Assembly: GCA_003170375.1 (NCBI GenBank)
Contig: PMZN01000108.1
Span: forward strand, 1 to 5,718
Direction: 5' to 3'
Length of the DNA stretch: 5,718 bases
Source of the DNA: Acidimicrobiaceae bacterium
Lineage (GTDB): Bacteria; Actinomycetota; Acidimicrobiia; Acidimicrobiales; Bog-793
Under the pieces are notes generated by a model. The model ran no database searches. It saw only the letters and a list, made by a program, of their open reading frames with translations, and was not told the DNA's origin. Below, in pieces: positions 1-5,454 of the stretch. The translations under genes were made by a program, and so were the position numbers. Within the stretch, counting starts at the first letter, position 1, and each line of letters begins with the position of its first letter.

Positions 1-625
1 GCACCACTGGTGGGGGCGGCGGGGGGATGTAGTGGACCCCGGGTCCGAGATGCGGCGCGGCACCGAGGCCGAGGTAGCCCGGCGGTCGCTGCAGCGGCAT
101 GGCAACGGGCGCAATTGTGGGAGTGGGACCACTGTCGCACACTGGAGCCCCGCCGATCCCGCATCTCCCCAAGGCCGAGTCGGCGGCATTCACCGGTCCG
201 GAGATCCCCAGCGCATCGGTGATCGCGGCTATCGGGCGGAGGACGGACACCGCGACACTGCGGCGGACCCCGATCTGGCCCGCCTCAGCAGAGTGGTACA
301 GCTGGTTCGCGTCGAAGAAGAGCCACACCACGAAACAGATCAGGCCGACGCCGATTATGCGGCCCGCCGACGCCCGGCGCCTCTTGTCAGTCGGTGCGCC
401 CTCGGCCTGTGAACGGGCTTTCCCTCTTGGGCTGACAGTGCGGGCGGCCGACCTGGCGAAGGTCGGCCGGGCCGAGCGAGCCCGGGCCGAGGTGCCCGAC
501 CGTCTCGTCGAGACGCCTTCGGACCTGTTCGCGTTCGCGCGTGCTCTGCGCTTGGCCTGGCGCGGGTCGCCTTTGCGGCCGGGCTCACGGCCGGCCGGTC
601 CGGGTGCGTTTCGGGAATTCGTCAA
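1..625 (-). CDS. Membrane-anchored SGNH-hydrolase-like (DUF459-type) partner of MBOAT, N-terminal part
   Basis: Partial gene: 208 codons stay open from a TTG at 625 to the window edge. This TTG is the only ATG, GTG or TTG in frame between the upstream TAG and the membrane segment, and AAGGTGG lies 10 nt before it (636-642). Residues 1-89 are a disordered, strongly basic cytosolic tail with about 21 Arg and 4 Lys. Residues 90-106 form one membrane segment (IIGVGLICFVVWLFF), giving a type II topology. Next come AEAGQIGVRRSVAVSVL and ADSALGR, which resemble the juxtamembrane region of actinobacterial DUF459/SGNH proteins. Two cysteines (155, 163) and a Pro-rich linker (PPPPPP near 200) follow. 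The catalytic GDSL block should lie just beyond the edge and is not seen. The gene begins 36 nt after the MBOAT stop, so co-transcription is likely. Such pairs typically O-acylate surface glycans. The open frame is certain; the family is inferred from the N-terminal part and the neighbour. Confidence 0.72.
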   Translation of the reverse strand, partial: MTNSRNAPGPAGREPGRKGDPRQAKRRARANANRSEGVSTRRSGTSARARSARPTFARSAARTVSPRGKARSQAEGAPTDKRRRASAGRIIGVGLICFVVWLFFDANQLYHSAEAGQIGVRRSVAVSVLRPIAAITDALGISGPVNAADSALGRCGIGGAPVCDSGPTPTIAPVAMPLQRPPGYLGLGAAPHLGPGVHYIPPPPPPVV

Positions 626-635
626 CTAGCTCGTG

Positions 636-642
636 CCACCTT
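636..642 (-). promoter_or_regulatory. Shine-Dalgarno for the TTG-started SGNH-like gene
   Basis: AAGGTGG on the minus strand differs by one base from the consensus AAGGAGG and sits 10 nt before the TTG at 625. It decides the start, because no other start codon exists in frame before the membrane segment. Confidence 0.6.
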
Positions 643-661
643 CGACAAGATCGTCCCAGTC

Positions 662-2095
662 TCAAAAGCGGAAGTAGATGAACGGCGCGACACCCGGGGG
701 GCCAAGGGTCGTGATGACCAGGAGAACGGCGGCGAGCACCGCGCCCTGGGCGAACACGCTAAGGCGTGAGAACACCTCTTGCGCGCGCAGGGGCAGGACC
801 TCTGGCACATATTGGGATCCAATGCCGACCACGATCACTAACAACACCGCGAAATTCACGAGCGGGGATGGCTGGGTCCAGCCCGTGAACAGCCGGCCGA
901 ACATCGCGAACGCGTTCGCGAACGAGGTGGCGCGGAAGAAGACCCATCCCACGCAGACGAGCTGGAACGTCGCGAACCGTTCCCACGCGAGCCAGCCACG
1001 GCCCTCTCGTTGAGGCGAGAGCCCCCTTTCGACCCGTTTGGCACGGCGGTAGTGGCCCGTGCATTGTCCGATGCCGTGCAGGGCACCCCAGGCGACGAAG
1101 GTCCAGGCCGCGCCGTGCCACAGTCCGCCGAGCACCATCGTGATCATGATGTTGCGATACATCGTGGCCCGCGATCCCTGGTTGCCTCCGAGAGGGATGT
1201 ACAGGTAGTCGCGCAGCCAAAGCGACAAGGTCATATGCCACCGTCGCCAGAAGTCCTGCAAGGACCGGGCGGTATAGGGGGCGTTGAAGTTCTCCGGGAA
1301 GCGGAAGCCGAGCAGCAGGGCGCAGCCGATGGCGATGTCGGTGTAACCACTGAAGTCGCAGTAGATCTGCACCGCATAGCCGTAGATCGCCAACAGGACC
1401 TCGAGCGAAGAGTGCGTGTGAGGGTTCGCGAACACCGGGTCCACGATCTGGGACGAGACGTAGCTGGAGAGCACGACCTTTTTGAACAGGCCGCCGAATA
1501 TGAGGTACGCCGCTTTCGGAAGGGCAATCCTGCGCGGGTCGCGTCGCTGAGCCCTGCGGATCTGGGGCAACAGGTCAGAGCCGCGCACGATCGGCCCTGC
1601 GACCAGGTGCGGGAAGAAGGCGACGAAGACCGCCACGTCCAACCACGGTGAGGGCTCGAGGCTCCCCCTGTAGATGTCGATCACGTAGGACAGGCCCATG
1701 AACGTGAAGAACGAGATCCCGACCGGAAGCGTGACTTGGATCAACGGGACGGGATCGCCCATCCCGAGGTGGTGGACCACGTTGTCGACGTTGAGGCTCA
1801 ACCACCCTGCGTACTTGAACCAGCCCAGCAAACCCAACTCGGCGGCGACGGTCGCGATCAACCAGGCCCGCCGGGCCGACGCGACCCGGGCACGGTGGAC
1901 CAGGCGACCCCCGGCAACCGTGCAAACCGTGGAGATCGCCAGGAGGAACACGAAGCGCCAGTCCCACCATCCGTAGAACACGTAGCTCGCGACGAGGATG
2001 AAGACGCGCCAGCGCTTGGGGAACGGAGCGAACAGCCAGTTGCCGAAGAAGACGATCCCGAAGAAGATTGCGAAATCAGTTGTCGGGAAAAGCAA
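662..2095 (-). CDS. MBOAT family membrane-bound O-acyltransferase (AlgI-like)
   Basis: A 477-residue polytopic membrane protein that should transfer an acyl group, often acetyl, from the cytosolic side to an extracytoplasmic acceptor such as a polysaccharide or cell-wall component. The AlgI/DltB-type MBOAT core is clear: LPVGISFFTFMGLSYVID (123-140), IYCDFSGYTDIAIG (244-257), the signature FWRRWHMTLSLWLRDYLYIP (282-301) with His287, and GGLWHGAAW (323-331) with the presumed catalytic His327. Full-length AlgI-type proteins are about 450-520 residues, so it looks intact. About ten or more hydrophobic segments are visible, including an N-terminal one at 7-25. The start is TTG: GAAGGA lies 8 nt upstream (2104-2109), and an in-frame TGA precedes it closely. 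The next gene on the same strand is the likely SGNH-type partner. The acceptor substrate cannot be told from sequence. Family assignment is firm. Confidence 0.95.
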   Translation of the reverse strand: MLFPTTDFAIFFGIVFFGNWLFAPFPKRWRVFILVASYVFYGWWDWRFVFLLAISTVCTVAGGRLVHRARVASARRAWLIATVAAELGLLGWFKYAGWLSLNVDNVVHHLGMGDPVPLIQVTLPVGISFFTFMGLSYVIDIYRGSLEPSPWLDVAVFVAFFPHLVAGPIVRGSDLLPQIRRAQRRDPRRIALPKAAYLIFGGLFKKVVLSSYVSSQIVDPVFANPHTHSSLEVLLAIYGYAVQIYCDFSGYTDIAIGCALLLGFRFPENFNAPYTARSLQDFWRRWHMTLSLWLRDYLYIPLGGNQGSRATMYRNIMITMVLGGLWHGAAWTFVAWGALHGIGQCTGHYRRAKRVERGLSPQREGRGWLAWERFATFQLVCVGWVFFRATSFANAFAMFGRLFTGWTQPSPLVNFAVLLVIVVGIGSQYVPEVLPLRAQEVFSRLSVFAQGAVLAAVLLVITTLGPPGVAPFIYFRF

Positions 2096-2103
2096 CCGGG
2101 AAG

Positions 2104-2109
2104 TCCTTC
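2104..2109 (-). promoter_or_regulatory. Shine-Dalgarno fixing the MBOAT TTG start
   Basis: GAAGGA on the minus strand lies 8 nt before the TTG at 2095. An ATG nearby (2111-2109) is out of frame, and an in-frame TGA lies just upstream, so TTG is the only reasonable start. Confidence 0.65.
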
Positions 2110-2170
2110 ATGCGCGCTCTGGCAACGCGGGTCGCGTATACCTTCGGCCGCCTGACGATACATATCCTTT

Positions 2171-2190
2171 GACCTCAATGTGTGGAGGTC
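2171..2190 (-). promoter_or_regulatory. 20-bp spaced inverted repeat upstream of the MBOAT gene
   Basis: GACCTC-N8-GAGGTC has perfect 6-bp arms. It lies about 75 nt before the MBOAT start, in the leader or promoter region of the MBOAT/SGNH pair. It could be an operator for a dimeric regulator or an RNA hairpin in a leader. AT-richer sequence with -10-like character (TATGTAT, minus strand) follows directly, but I find no matching -35, so I do not call a promoter. The repeat is certain; its function is not. Confidence 0.4.
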
Positions 2191-2218
2191 GTCACTCCCC
2201 TTTTGATCCCTGATGATC

Positions 2219-2237
2219 CGGGGGCTTTCGCGCCCCG
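2219..2237 (-). terminator. Possible terminator hairpin after etfA
   Basis: Read on the minus strand, CGGGGC-GCGAAA-GCCCCCG folds into a 6-bp GC stem with one bulged C and a six-base loop, about 70 nt after the etfA stop. No U-tract follows, which is common for GC-rich actinobacterial terminators but leaves the call weak. A perfect GC palindrome, GCCGCGCGGC (2265-2274), lies between it and etfA and may add structure. Confidence 0.35.
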
Positions 2238-2308
2238 AGTCGTACGGACCGGGAATCGGCCGGGGCCGCGCGGCGGGGCCTCGGAACCCGAACAGGTGCC
2301 GGCCGAGC

Positions 2309-3292
2309 TCAGCGACGAGCCTTGATCGCCTCGATGAGCTTGGGGATCACCTTGGTGAGGTCACCGACGACACCGAGGTCTGCGATCGAGAAGATGGGGG
2401 CTTGCGGGTCCTTGTTGATCGCGATGATGTTCTGCGCGTCCTTCATGCCCACCATGTGCAGGGTCGCCCCGGAAATCCCGCAGGCGATGTACACCATCGG
2501 CTTCACCGTCTTGCCGGTCTGACCAACCTGGAAGGCGTACGGCACCCAGCCCGCGTCGACGATGGCGCGTGAAGCGCCCGGAGCGCCGTTCAACAACTGC
2601 GCAAGCTCTGTGATGAGGGCGTAGTTGCCGGGTGAGCCGAGACCCCGGCCCCCGGAGACGACGACGGCGGCTTCGTCGAGCTTCGGGCCGCTGCGCTCCT
2701 CCTCGTGACGGGCGACGATTCTTGCCGCGTCGCTGGCTCCTGTCTCGGGAGTGTCGATCGCGACGATCTCCGGGGACCGCTGCCCGGCTGGATCTGATGT
2801 TTCGGCCGGCTCGGCAACGAACGACTTCGCCTGGATTACGAAAAGGCCTGGGATGCCGTCGGTGAACTCGGCCCGCAACAGCGTCGAGCCGCCGAAGATC
2901 GCGTGCTCGGAGGTCGGCCTCCCGCCGGAGGCGTCGATACCCACGACGTTGGTCAGCACCGGTAGGTCGAGCCGCACCGAAAGCCGCGCCGCGATGTCAC
3001 GGCCGTCGTGGGTCGCGCCGATGAGGATCGCGTCGGGGCGGTTTCCGCCTGAGACCTGGGCCGCGAGGGCGGCTGCGACCCTGGGCCCGGGCAGTGACTC
3101 GCCGATGTCGCCCACGTCGTACACCTTCGTCGCTCCGTAGCGACCGAGGACAGCGGCCGCGCCCGCAGAGCTCGGACCCCAGGTGACGACCTCGACGGCA
3201 CCGCCGAAGCCGCGGGCGGCGGTCAGCAACTCGAGCACGATGCCTGCCGGCACGCCATCGCGCTGCTCGGCGAGAACCCAGGTCCGGTCCAC
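2309..3292 (-). CDS. etfA: Electron transfer flavoprotein subunit alpha
   Basis: FAD-binding subunit of the heterodimeric ETF, which takes electrons from acyl-CoA and related dehydrogenases and passes them on, usually to ETF:quinone oxidoreductase. From the GTG it is 327 residues, a normal length. The N-terminal half begins RTWVLAEQ and has the alpha-type HDGRDIAARLS core. The C-terminal FAD domain has SGGRGLGSPGNY (213-224), SRAIVDAG with Arg242, FQVGQTGK with Gln255 and Thr259, GISGATLH (272-279) with His279, and INKDPQAPIFSIADLGVVGD. These match human alpha Arg249, Gln262, Thr266 and His286. The Gln that normally precedes the His is Leu278 here. Start: an ATG at 3301 would follow AGGAG (3302-3306) with no spacing, whereas the GTG at 3292 sits 9 nt after it, so I prefer the GTG. 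The gene follows etfB almost directly and is probably translationally coupled. Function is firm. Confidence 0.96.
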   Translation of the reverse strand: MDRTWVLAEQRDGVPAGIVLELLTAARGFGGAVEVVTWGPSSAGAAAVLGRYGATKVYDVGDIGESLPGPRVAAALAAQVSGGNRPDAILIGATHDGRDIAARLSVRLDLPVLTNVVGIDASGGRPTSEHAIFGGSTLLRAEFTDGIPGLFVIQAKSFVAEPAETSDPAGQRSPEIVAIDTPETGASDAARIVARHEEERSGPKLDEAAVVVSGGRGLGSPGNYALITELAQLLNGAPGASRAIVDAGWVPYAFQVGQTGKTVKPMVYIACGISGATLHMVGMKDAQNIIAINKDPQAPIFSIADLGVVGDLTKVIPKLIEAIKARR

Positions 3293-3301
3293 CTGCGACA
3301 T

Positions 3302-3306
3302 CTCCT
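3302..3306 (-). promoter_or_regulatory. Shine-Dalgarno of etfA overlapping the etfB stop
   Basis: AGGAG on the minus strand shares its first two bases with the etfB TAG stop. It abuts the ATG at 3301 and is 9 nt before the GTG at 3292, which favours the GTG as start. Overlap with the stop codon suggests translational coupling of the two subunits. Confidence 0.6.
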
Positions 3307-4084
3307 ACAGGATCTTCAGCTGCTCGAGGAACCTGATCACGCGCTCATGGGCGTCACCTGCATCGACGACGATCTCGCCGGCTTTGCGTGCTTCGGAGGC
3401 TTCGACCGAGATCACCTGCTGGCGGGCACCGGCAAAGCCGACTTGCGACGGGTCCAAACCGAGATCTGCCACAGTCAGTTCCTCGACGGGTTTCGACTTC
3501 GCGGCCGCGAGCCCCTTGAAGGAGGGATACCGCGGCTCGACGACGCCGGCGGTGACCGTCACGACGGCCGGAAGAGGGCACGAGACCTCCTCATAGCCCG
3601 CTTCGGTCTGGCGCTGGACTCGGAGCAGGCCATCGGAGATCTCGATGTGCTTCGCGAAGCTGACCGACGGCCAGTCCAGTAACTCCGCGACCTGGACAGG
3701 CGTCGTGCCCGTGTAGCCGTCGGAGGACTCGGTGCCCGCGAGCACCAGGTCCGGGCCCAGCCGGCGGATCGCCGCCGCCAAGACCTTCGCGGTCCCGAGT
3801 GCGTCCGATCCGGCGAGCACGGGGTCAGATACCAAGATGGCCTTCGCGGCTCCGACCGCCAGCGCGTTGCGCAGCCCGCTCCTCTCGCCGTTCGGGGCCA
3901 TCGAGAGGAGTGAGACCTCGCCACCCCCGTCTGCTTCCACGAGCTGGAGACCCATCTCCACCCCGTAACCGTCCGACTCGTCCATGATCAGCTTCCCCTC
4001 GCGTACGAGGGTGTGATCCTGCGGATCGAGCGCGGGAGGGTCCGCCGTGTCCGGGATCTGCTTCACACAGACGGCAACGTTCAC
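3305..4084 (-). CDS. etfB: Electron transfer flavoprotein subunit beta
   Basis: AMP-binding partner of EtfA in the ETF heterodimer; it also carries the loop that docks on partner dehydrogenases. From GTG at 4084 it has 259 residues, the usual length. Visible features are the N-terminal VNVAVCVKQIPDT, the region around MDESDGYGVEMGLQL (34-48), the nucleotide-binding stretch VLAGTESSDGYTGTTP (114-129), LDWPSVSFA, and the docking-loop segment EPRYPSFKG (183-191), where Phe replaces the Leu of human ETF beta. The bifurcating-type loop is not evident, so ordinary respiratory ETF is likeliest. The frame stays open to a TTG at 4120, but the conserved N-terminus fits the GTG, with a weak AGAGA upstream. 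etfA follows almost at once, and the GDPD stop is 53 nt upstream on the same strand, so the three genes may form one operon. Confidence 0.95.
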   Translation of the reverse strand: MNVAVCVKQIPDTADPPALDPQDHTLVREGKLIMDESDGYGVEMGLQLVEADGGGEVSLLSMAPNGERSGLRNALAVGAAKAILVSDPVLAGSDALGTAKVLAAAIRRLGPDLVLAGTESSDGYTGTTPVQVAELLDWPSVSFAKHIEISDGLLRVQRQTEAGYEEVSCPLPAVVTVTAGVVEPRYPSFKGLAAAKSKPVEELTVADLGLDPSQVGFAGARQQVISVEASEARKAGEIVVDAGDAHERVIRFLEQLKIL

Positions 4085-4137
4085 ATAGCGATTCTCTACG
4101 ACTGGCCGCCCCGCAGCCAACTTGCAGGTCGGGCTGG

Positions 4138-4875
4138 TCAGCCGGCGGCGGGTGGCGGTACCGAGCGTGGCGGTGCGGCGTCGGGCAGGTCGGACCGCCC
4201 GAGCGCCCGACGGGCCGCCGCAACGTCGTTGGTCACGACTGCGTCGACTCCCAAGTCGGCGAGCGCGACGATCTGGGCCGGGTCATCCACCGTCCAGGTC
4301 CTGATCGCCATGCCGCAGTCCTTGGCGGCCTTCATCAGGCCAGCGTCCACTGAGAAGAAGAAGGGATGCAGGCCCCGATGACCATGCTCACGCGCCGTCA
4401 CGAGCGCCCCCATGGGATCCCTGTCCCCCTCGACGAGCAGCGCCGTCTCGAGACTCGGCTCGAAGGTGCCGACAGCGTCGATCGCTTCGAGGGAGAAGGA
4501 CGAGACCACGATCCGAGGGGCCTCCCTGCGCGCCGCTAGCAGTCTCGCCACCTCGAACGCGAGCGACCTGTCCCGCTCGGGTCCCGCGTCGGTCTCGTCT
4601 TGCTTGATCTCGACGTTGACCCGGAGCGGCCAGCAGGCATCCAGCGCCTCGCCGAGCGAGGGAAGCCACGCAGGCAGCTCCGCCGACAAGAGGCGGCCGA
4701 ACGGGCCAAGTCCGGGCACTTCGCCGTCATGGTGGACGACTACGTTGCCGTCGGCGGTGAGGTGGACGTCCAGCTCGATCCCGTCCGCGCCCAGGTCCCG
4801 CGCGGCAACGAACGCCGCGACGGTGTTCTCCCTCGCCAGCTGAGCAGATCCCCGGTGGGCGAAGATCTCGGTCAA
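4138..4875 (-). CDS. Glycerophosphodiester phosphodiesterase (GDPD family, UgpQ-like)
   Basis: Hydrolyses glycerophosphodiesters, the deacylation products of phospholipids, to sn-glycerol 3-phosphate and an alcohol, with a divalent metal. The 245-residue protein has the whole GDPD pattern: HRG at 7-9 (catalytic His7, Arg8), ENT at 16-18, GIELDVH at 32-38 (metal ligands Glu34 and Asp36), HHD at 48-50 (second catalytic His49), VEIK at 88-91 with Glu89, SSFS near 125, TWTVDD near 193, and GVDAVVTND at 209-217. No signal peptide or membrane segment is present, so it should be cytosolic. The TTG start is set by GGAGG 8 nt upstream and puts HRG at the usual distance from the N-terminus; the frame stays open to a GTG at 4920, but that would add a basic, unconserved extension. 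The tail after 228 is Pro/Ala-rich. It is the first gene before etfBA and divergent from whiB. Confidence 0.94.
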   Translation of the reverse strand: MTEIFAHRGSAQLARENTVAAFVAARDLGADGIELDVHLTADGNVVVHHDGEVPGLGPFGRLLSAELPAWLPSLGEALDACWPLRVNVEIKQDETDAGPERDRSLAFEVARLLAARREAPRIVVSSFSLEAIDAVGTFEPSLETALLVEGDRDPMGALVTAREHGHRGLHPFFFSVDAGLMKAAKDCGMAIRTWTVDDPAQIVALADLGVDAVVTNDVAAARRALGRSDLPDAAPPRSVPPPAAG

Positions 4876-4883
4876 GACATGTT

Positions 4884-4888
4884 CCTCC
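4884..4888 (-). promoter_or_regulatory. Shine-Dalgarno fixing the GDPD TTG start
   Basis: GGAGG, within AGGGAGGA on the minus strand, lies 8 nt before the TTG at 4875. The ATG between them is out of frame. This selects the TTG over the longer GTG form. Confidence 0.7.
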
Positions 4889-4947
4889 CTGCGCTTGGGC
4901 CTTCTACCGGAAACGGCCACGCTCGCGGTAATCGATTATTCCTAGAT

Positions 4948-4963
4948 TGTGATCGTGATCACA
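4948..4963. promoter_or_regulatory. CRP-type binding site, perfect TGTGA-N6-TCACA
   Basis: TGTGATCGTGATCACA matches all ten fixed bases of the CRP/GlxR consensus used by actinobacterial cAMP receptor proteins. It lies between the divergent GDPD and whiB genes, 3 nt before the -35 element of the predicted whiB promoter and 72 nt before the GDPD start. Its centre is about 46 bp before the predicted whiB start point, close to a class II activator position. It could also act on the GDPD side. The match is direct; binding is inferred. Confidence 0.75.
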
Positions 4964-4966
4964 TGC

Positions 4967-4995
4967 TTGCATCGTGCCGCACGCTCCCGTAAGAT
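4967..4995 (+). promoter_or_regulatory. Predicted sigma70/SigA-type promoter for whiB
   Basis: TTGCAT at 4967-4972 and TAAGAT at 4990-4995 are separated by exactly 17 bp. The start point would fall near 5000-5003, leaving a leader of about 145 nt before the GTG at 5149. The -35 hexamer lies inside the octamer CTTGCATC, the reverse complement of GATGCAAG, next to the CRP-type site. No mapped start point is available. Confidence 0.55.
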
Positions 4996-5076
4996 TAGGT
5001 ACCGCAGCCCGGTAGTCGACCGCCTCTTCGCCGGCGTTCAGCCCGCAGTATCGGTCTGATTGCTAGATGCAAGTTT

Positions 5077-5092
5077 TGTGAACCTGTTCACG
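5077..5092. promoter_or_regulatory. Second CRP-type site (TGTGA-N6-TCACG) in the whiB leader
   Basis: TGTGAACCTGTTCACG matches nine of ten fixed CRP-consensus bases and contains the dyad GTGAAC-CT-GTTCAC (5078-5091). It lies 129 bp (centre to centre) from the perfect site and downstream of the predicted promoter, where a bound protein would be expected to repress or loop. M. tuberculosis whiB1 also has two CRP sites. Alternatively, the dyad belongs to another dimeric regulator. Confidence 0.55.
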
Positions 5093-5136
5093 GACGCGCT
5101 TGGACGGCCATGAACATCGTGCGCGCTTCCAAGCCC

Positions 5137-5144
5137 AGAGGAGG
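5137..5144 (+). promoter_or_regulatory. Shine-Dalgarno favouring the GTG start of whiB
   Basis: AGAGGAGG ends 4 nt before the GTG at 5149; pairing through its first GAGG gives a spacing nearer 7. The upstream in-frame ATG at 5110 has only GGACGG before it. Confidence 0.55.
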
Positions 5145-5148
5145 CAGG

Positions 5149-5442
5149 GTGGCTCTGACCTGGACCCGCTCGAGCGAGTGGGACAGTGACGATTGGCGCA
5201 AGGTTGCCGAGTGCCGAGACACTGACCCCGACCTGTTCTTTCCCATCGGGACCACAGGTCAAGCGATTGAGCAGATCGACGCGGCCAAAGCCGTCTGTTT
5301 CTCGTGCGAGGCCCGAGAGGCCTGTCTCGAGTTCGCGCTCGCCACAAATCAGGAGTCTGGCGTCTGGGGCGCCACTTCGGAGGACGAGCGCCGGAAGCTC
5401 CGCAAGACATGGCTGGCCGCTCAGCGCCGCCGCGCTTGCTGA
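5149..5442 (+). CDS. whiB1: WhiB-family [4Fe-4S] transcription factor, WhiB1/WblE-like
   Basis: A 97-residue Wbl protein. Four cysteines, Cys22, 50, 53 and 59 (C-x27-C-x2-C-x5-C), ligate a [4Fe-4S] cluster with the same spacing as M. tuberculosis WhiB1. WhiB1 reacts with nitric oxide and binds the SigA C-terminal domain. DPDLFFPIGTTGQAIEQI (26-43), GVWGA (71-75) and SEDERRKLRK (77-86) follow the WhiB1/WblE pattern; the last turn residue is Ala instead of the usual Gly. A basic tail with RRR at 93-95 is the likely DNA-binding part, and an extra cysteine is the final residue. The start is GTG because AGAGGAGG lies at 5137-5144; an in-frame ATG at 5110 would give 110 residues but has a poor ribosome-binding site. 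The convergent PdtaS-like neighbour supports WhiB1 identity. The upstream CRP-type sites suggest cAMP control. Confidence 0.9.
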   Translation: MALTWTRSSEWDSDDWRKVAECRDTDPDLFFPIGTTGQAIEQIDAAKAVCFSCEAREACLEFALATNQESGVWGATSEDERRKLRKTWLAAQRRRAC

Positions 5443-5444
5443 GC
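5419..5444. terminator. Possible hairpin across the whiB stop codon
   Basis: GCTCAGC (5419-5425) and GCTGAGC (5438-5444) form a perfect 7-bp stem with a 12-nt loop that includes the last whiB codons and its stop. No U-tract follows. With only 12 nt between two convergent genes, a bidirectional terminator or RNA stabiliser would have to overlap coding sequence, as this does. Weak call. Confidence 0.3.
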
Positions 5445-5454
5445 CGCTCGCTTC

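Noticed and set aside
99..629. 176-codon plus-strand open frame at the left end
   Set aside because: It is antisense to the SGNH-like gene, whose minus-strand frame gives a basic tail, membrane segment and family-like motif. The plus frame shows no recognisable domain and low-complexity Ala/Arg/Pro composition.
759..1241. 160-codon minus-strand open frame in a different frame from MBOAT
   Set aside because: Overlaps the well-supported MBOAT frame and is typical of spurious frames in GC-rich DNA.
1010..1651. 213-codon plus-strand open frame
   Set aside because: Shadow of the MBOAT gene: lies wholly within its core motifs on the other strand and has no domain-like pattern.
2205..2219. Direct repeat GATCC-CTGAT-GATCC in the etfA-MBOAT spacer
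   Set aside because: Five-base units repeated only once are expected by chance.
4935..4940. AATAAT on the minus strand as a -10 for the GDPD-etf operon
   Set aside because: The hexamer 17 bp upstream is TGTGAT, a poor -35 and part of the CRP-type site. Not enough for a promoter call, though it would place CRP as a repressor of GDPD.
4600..4992. 130-codon plus-strand open frame over the 5' end of GDPD and the intergenic region
   Set aside because: Antisense to GDPD catalytic motifs and runs through the CRP-type site; no ribosome-binding site or domain seen.
5063..5410. 115-codon minus-strand open frame across whiB
   Set aside because: Antisense to the WhiB cluster-binding region; Arg/Trp/Pro-rich shadow composition.
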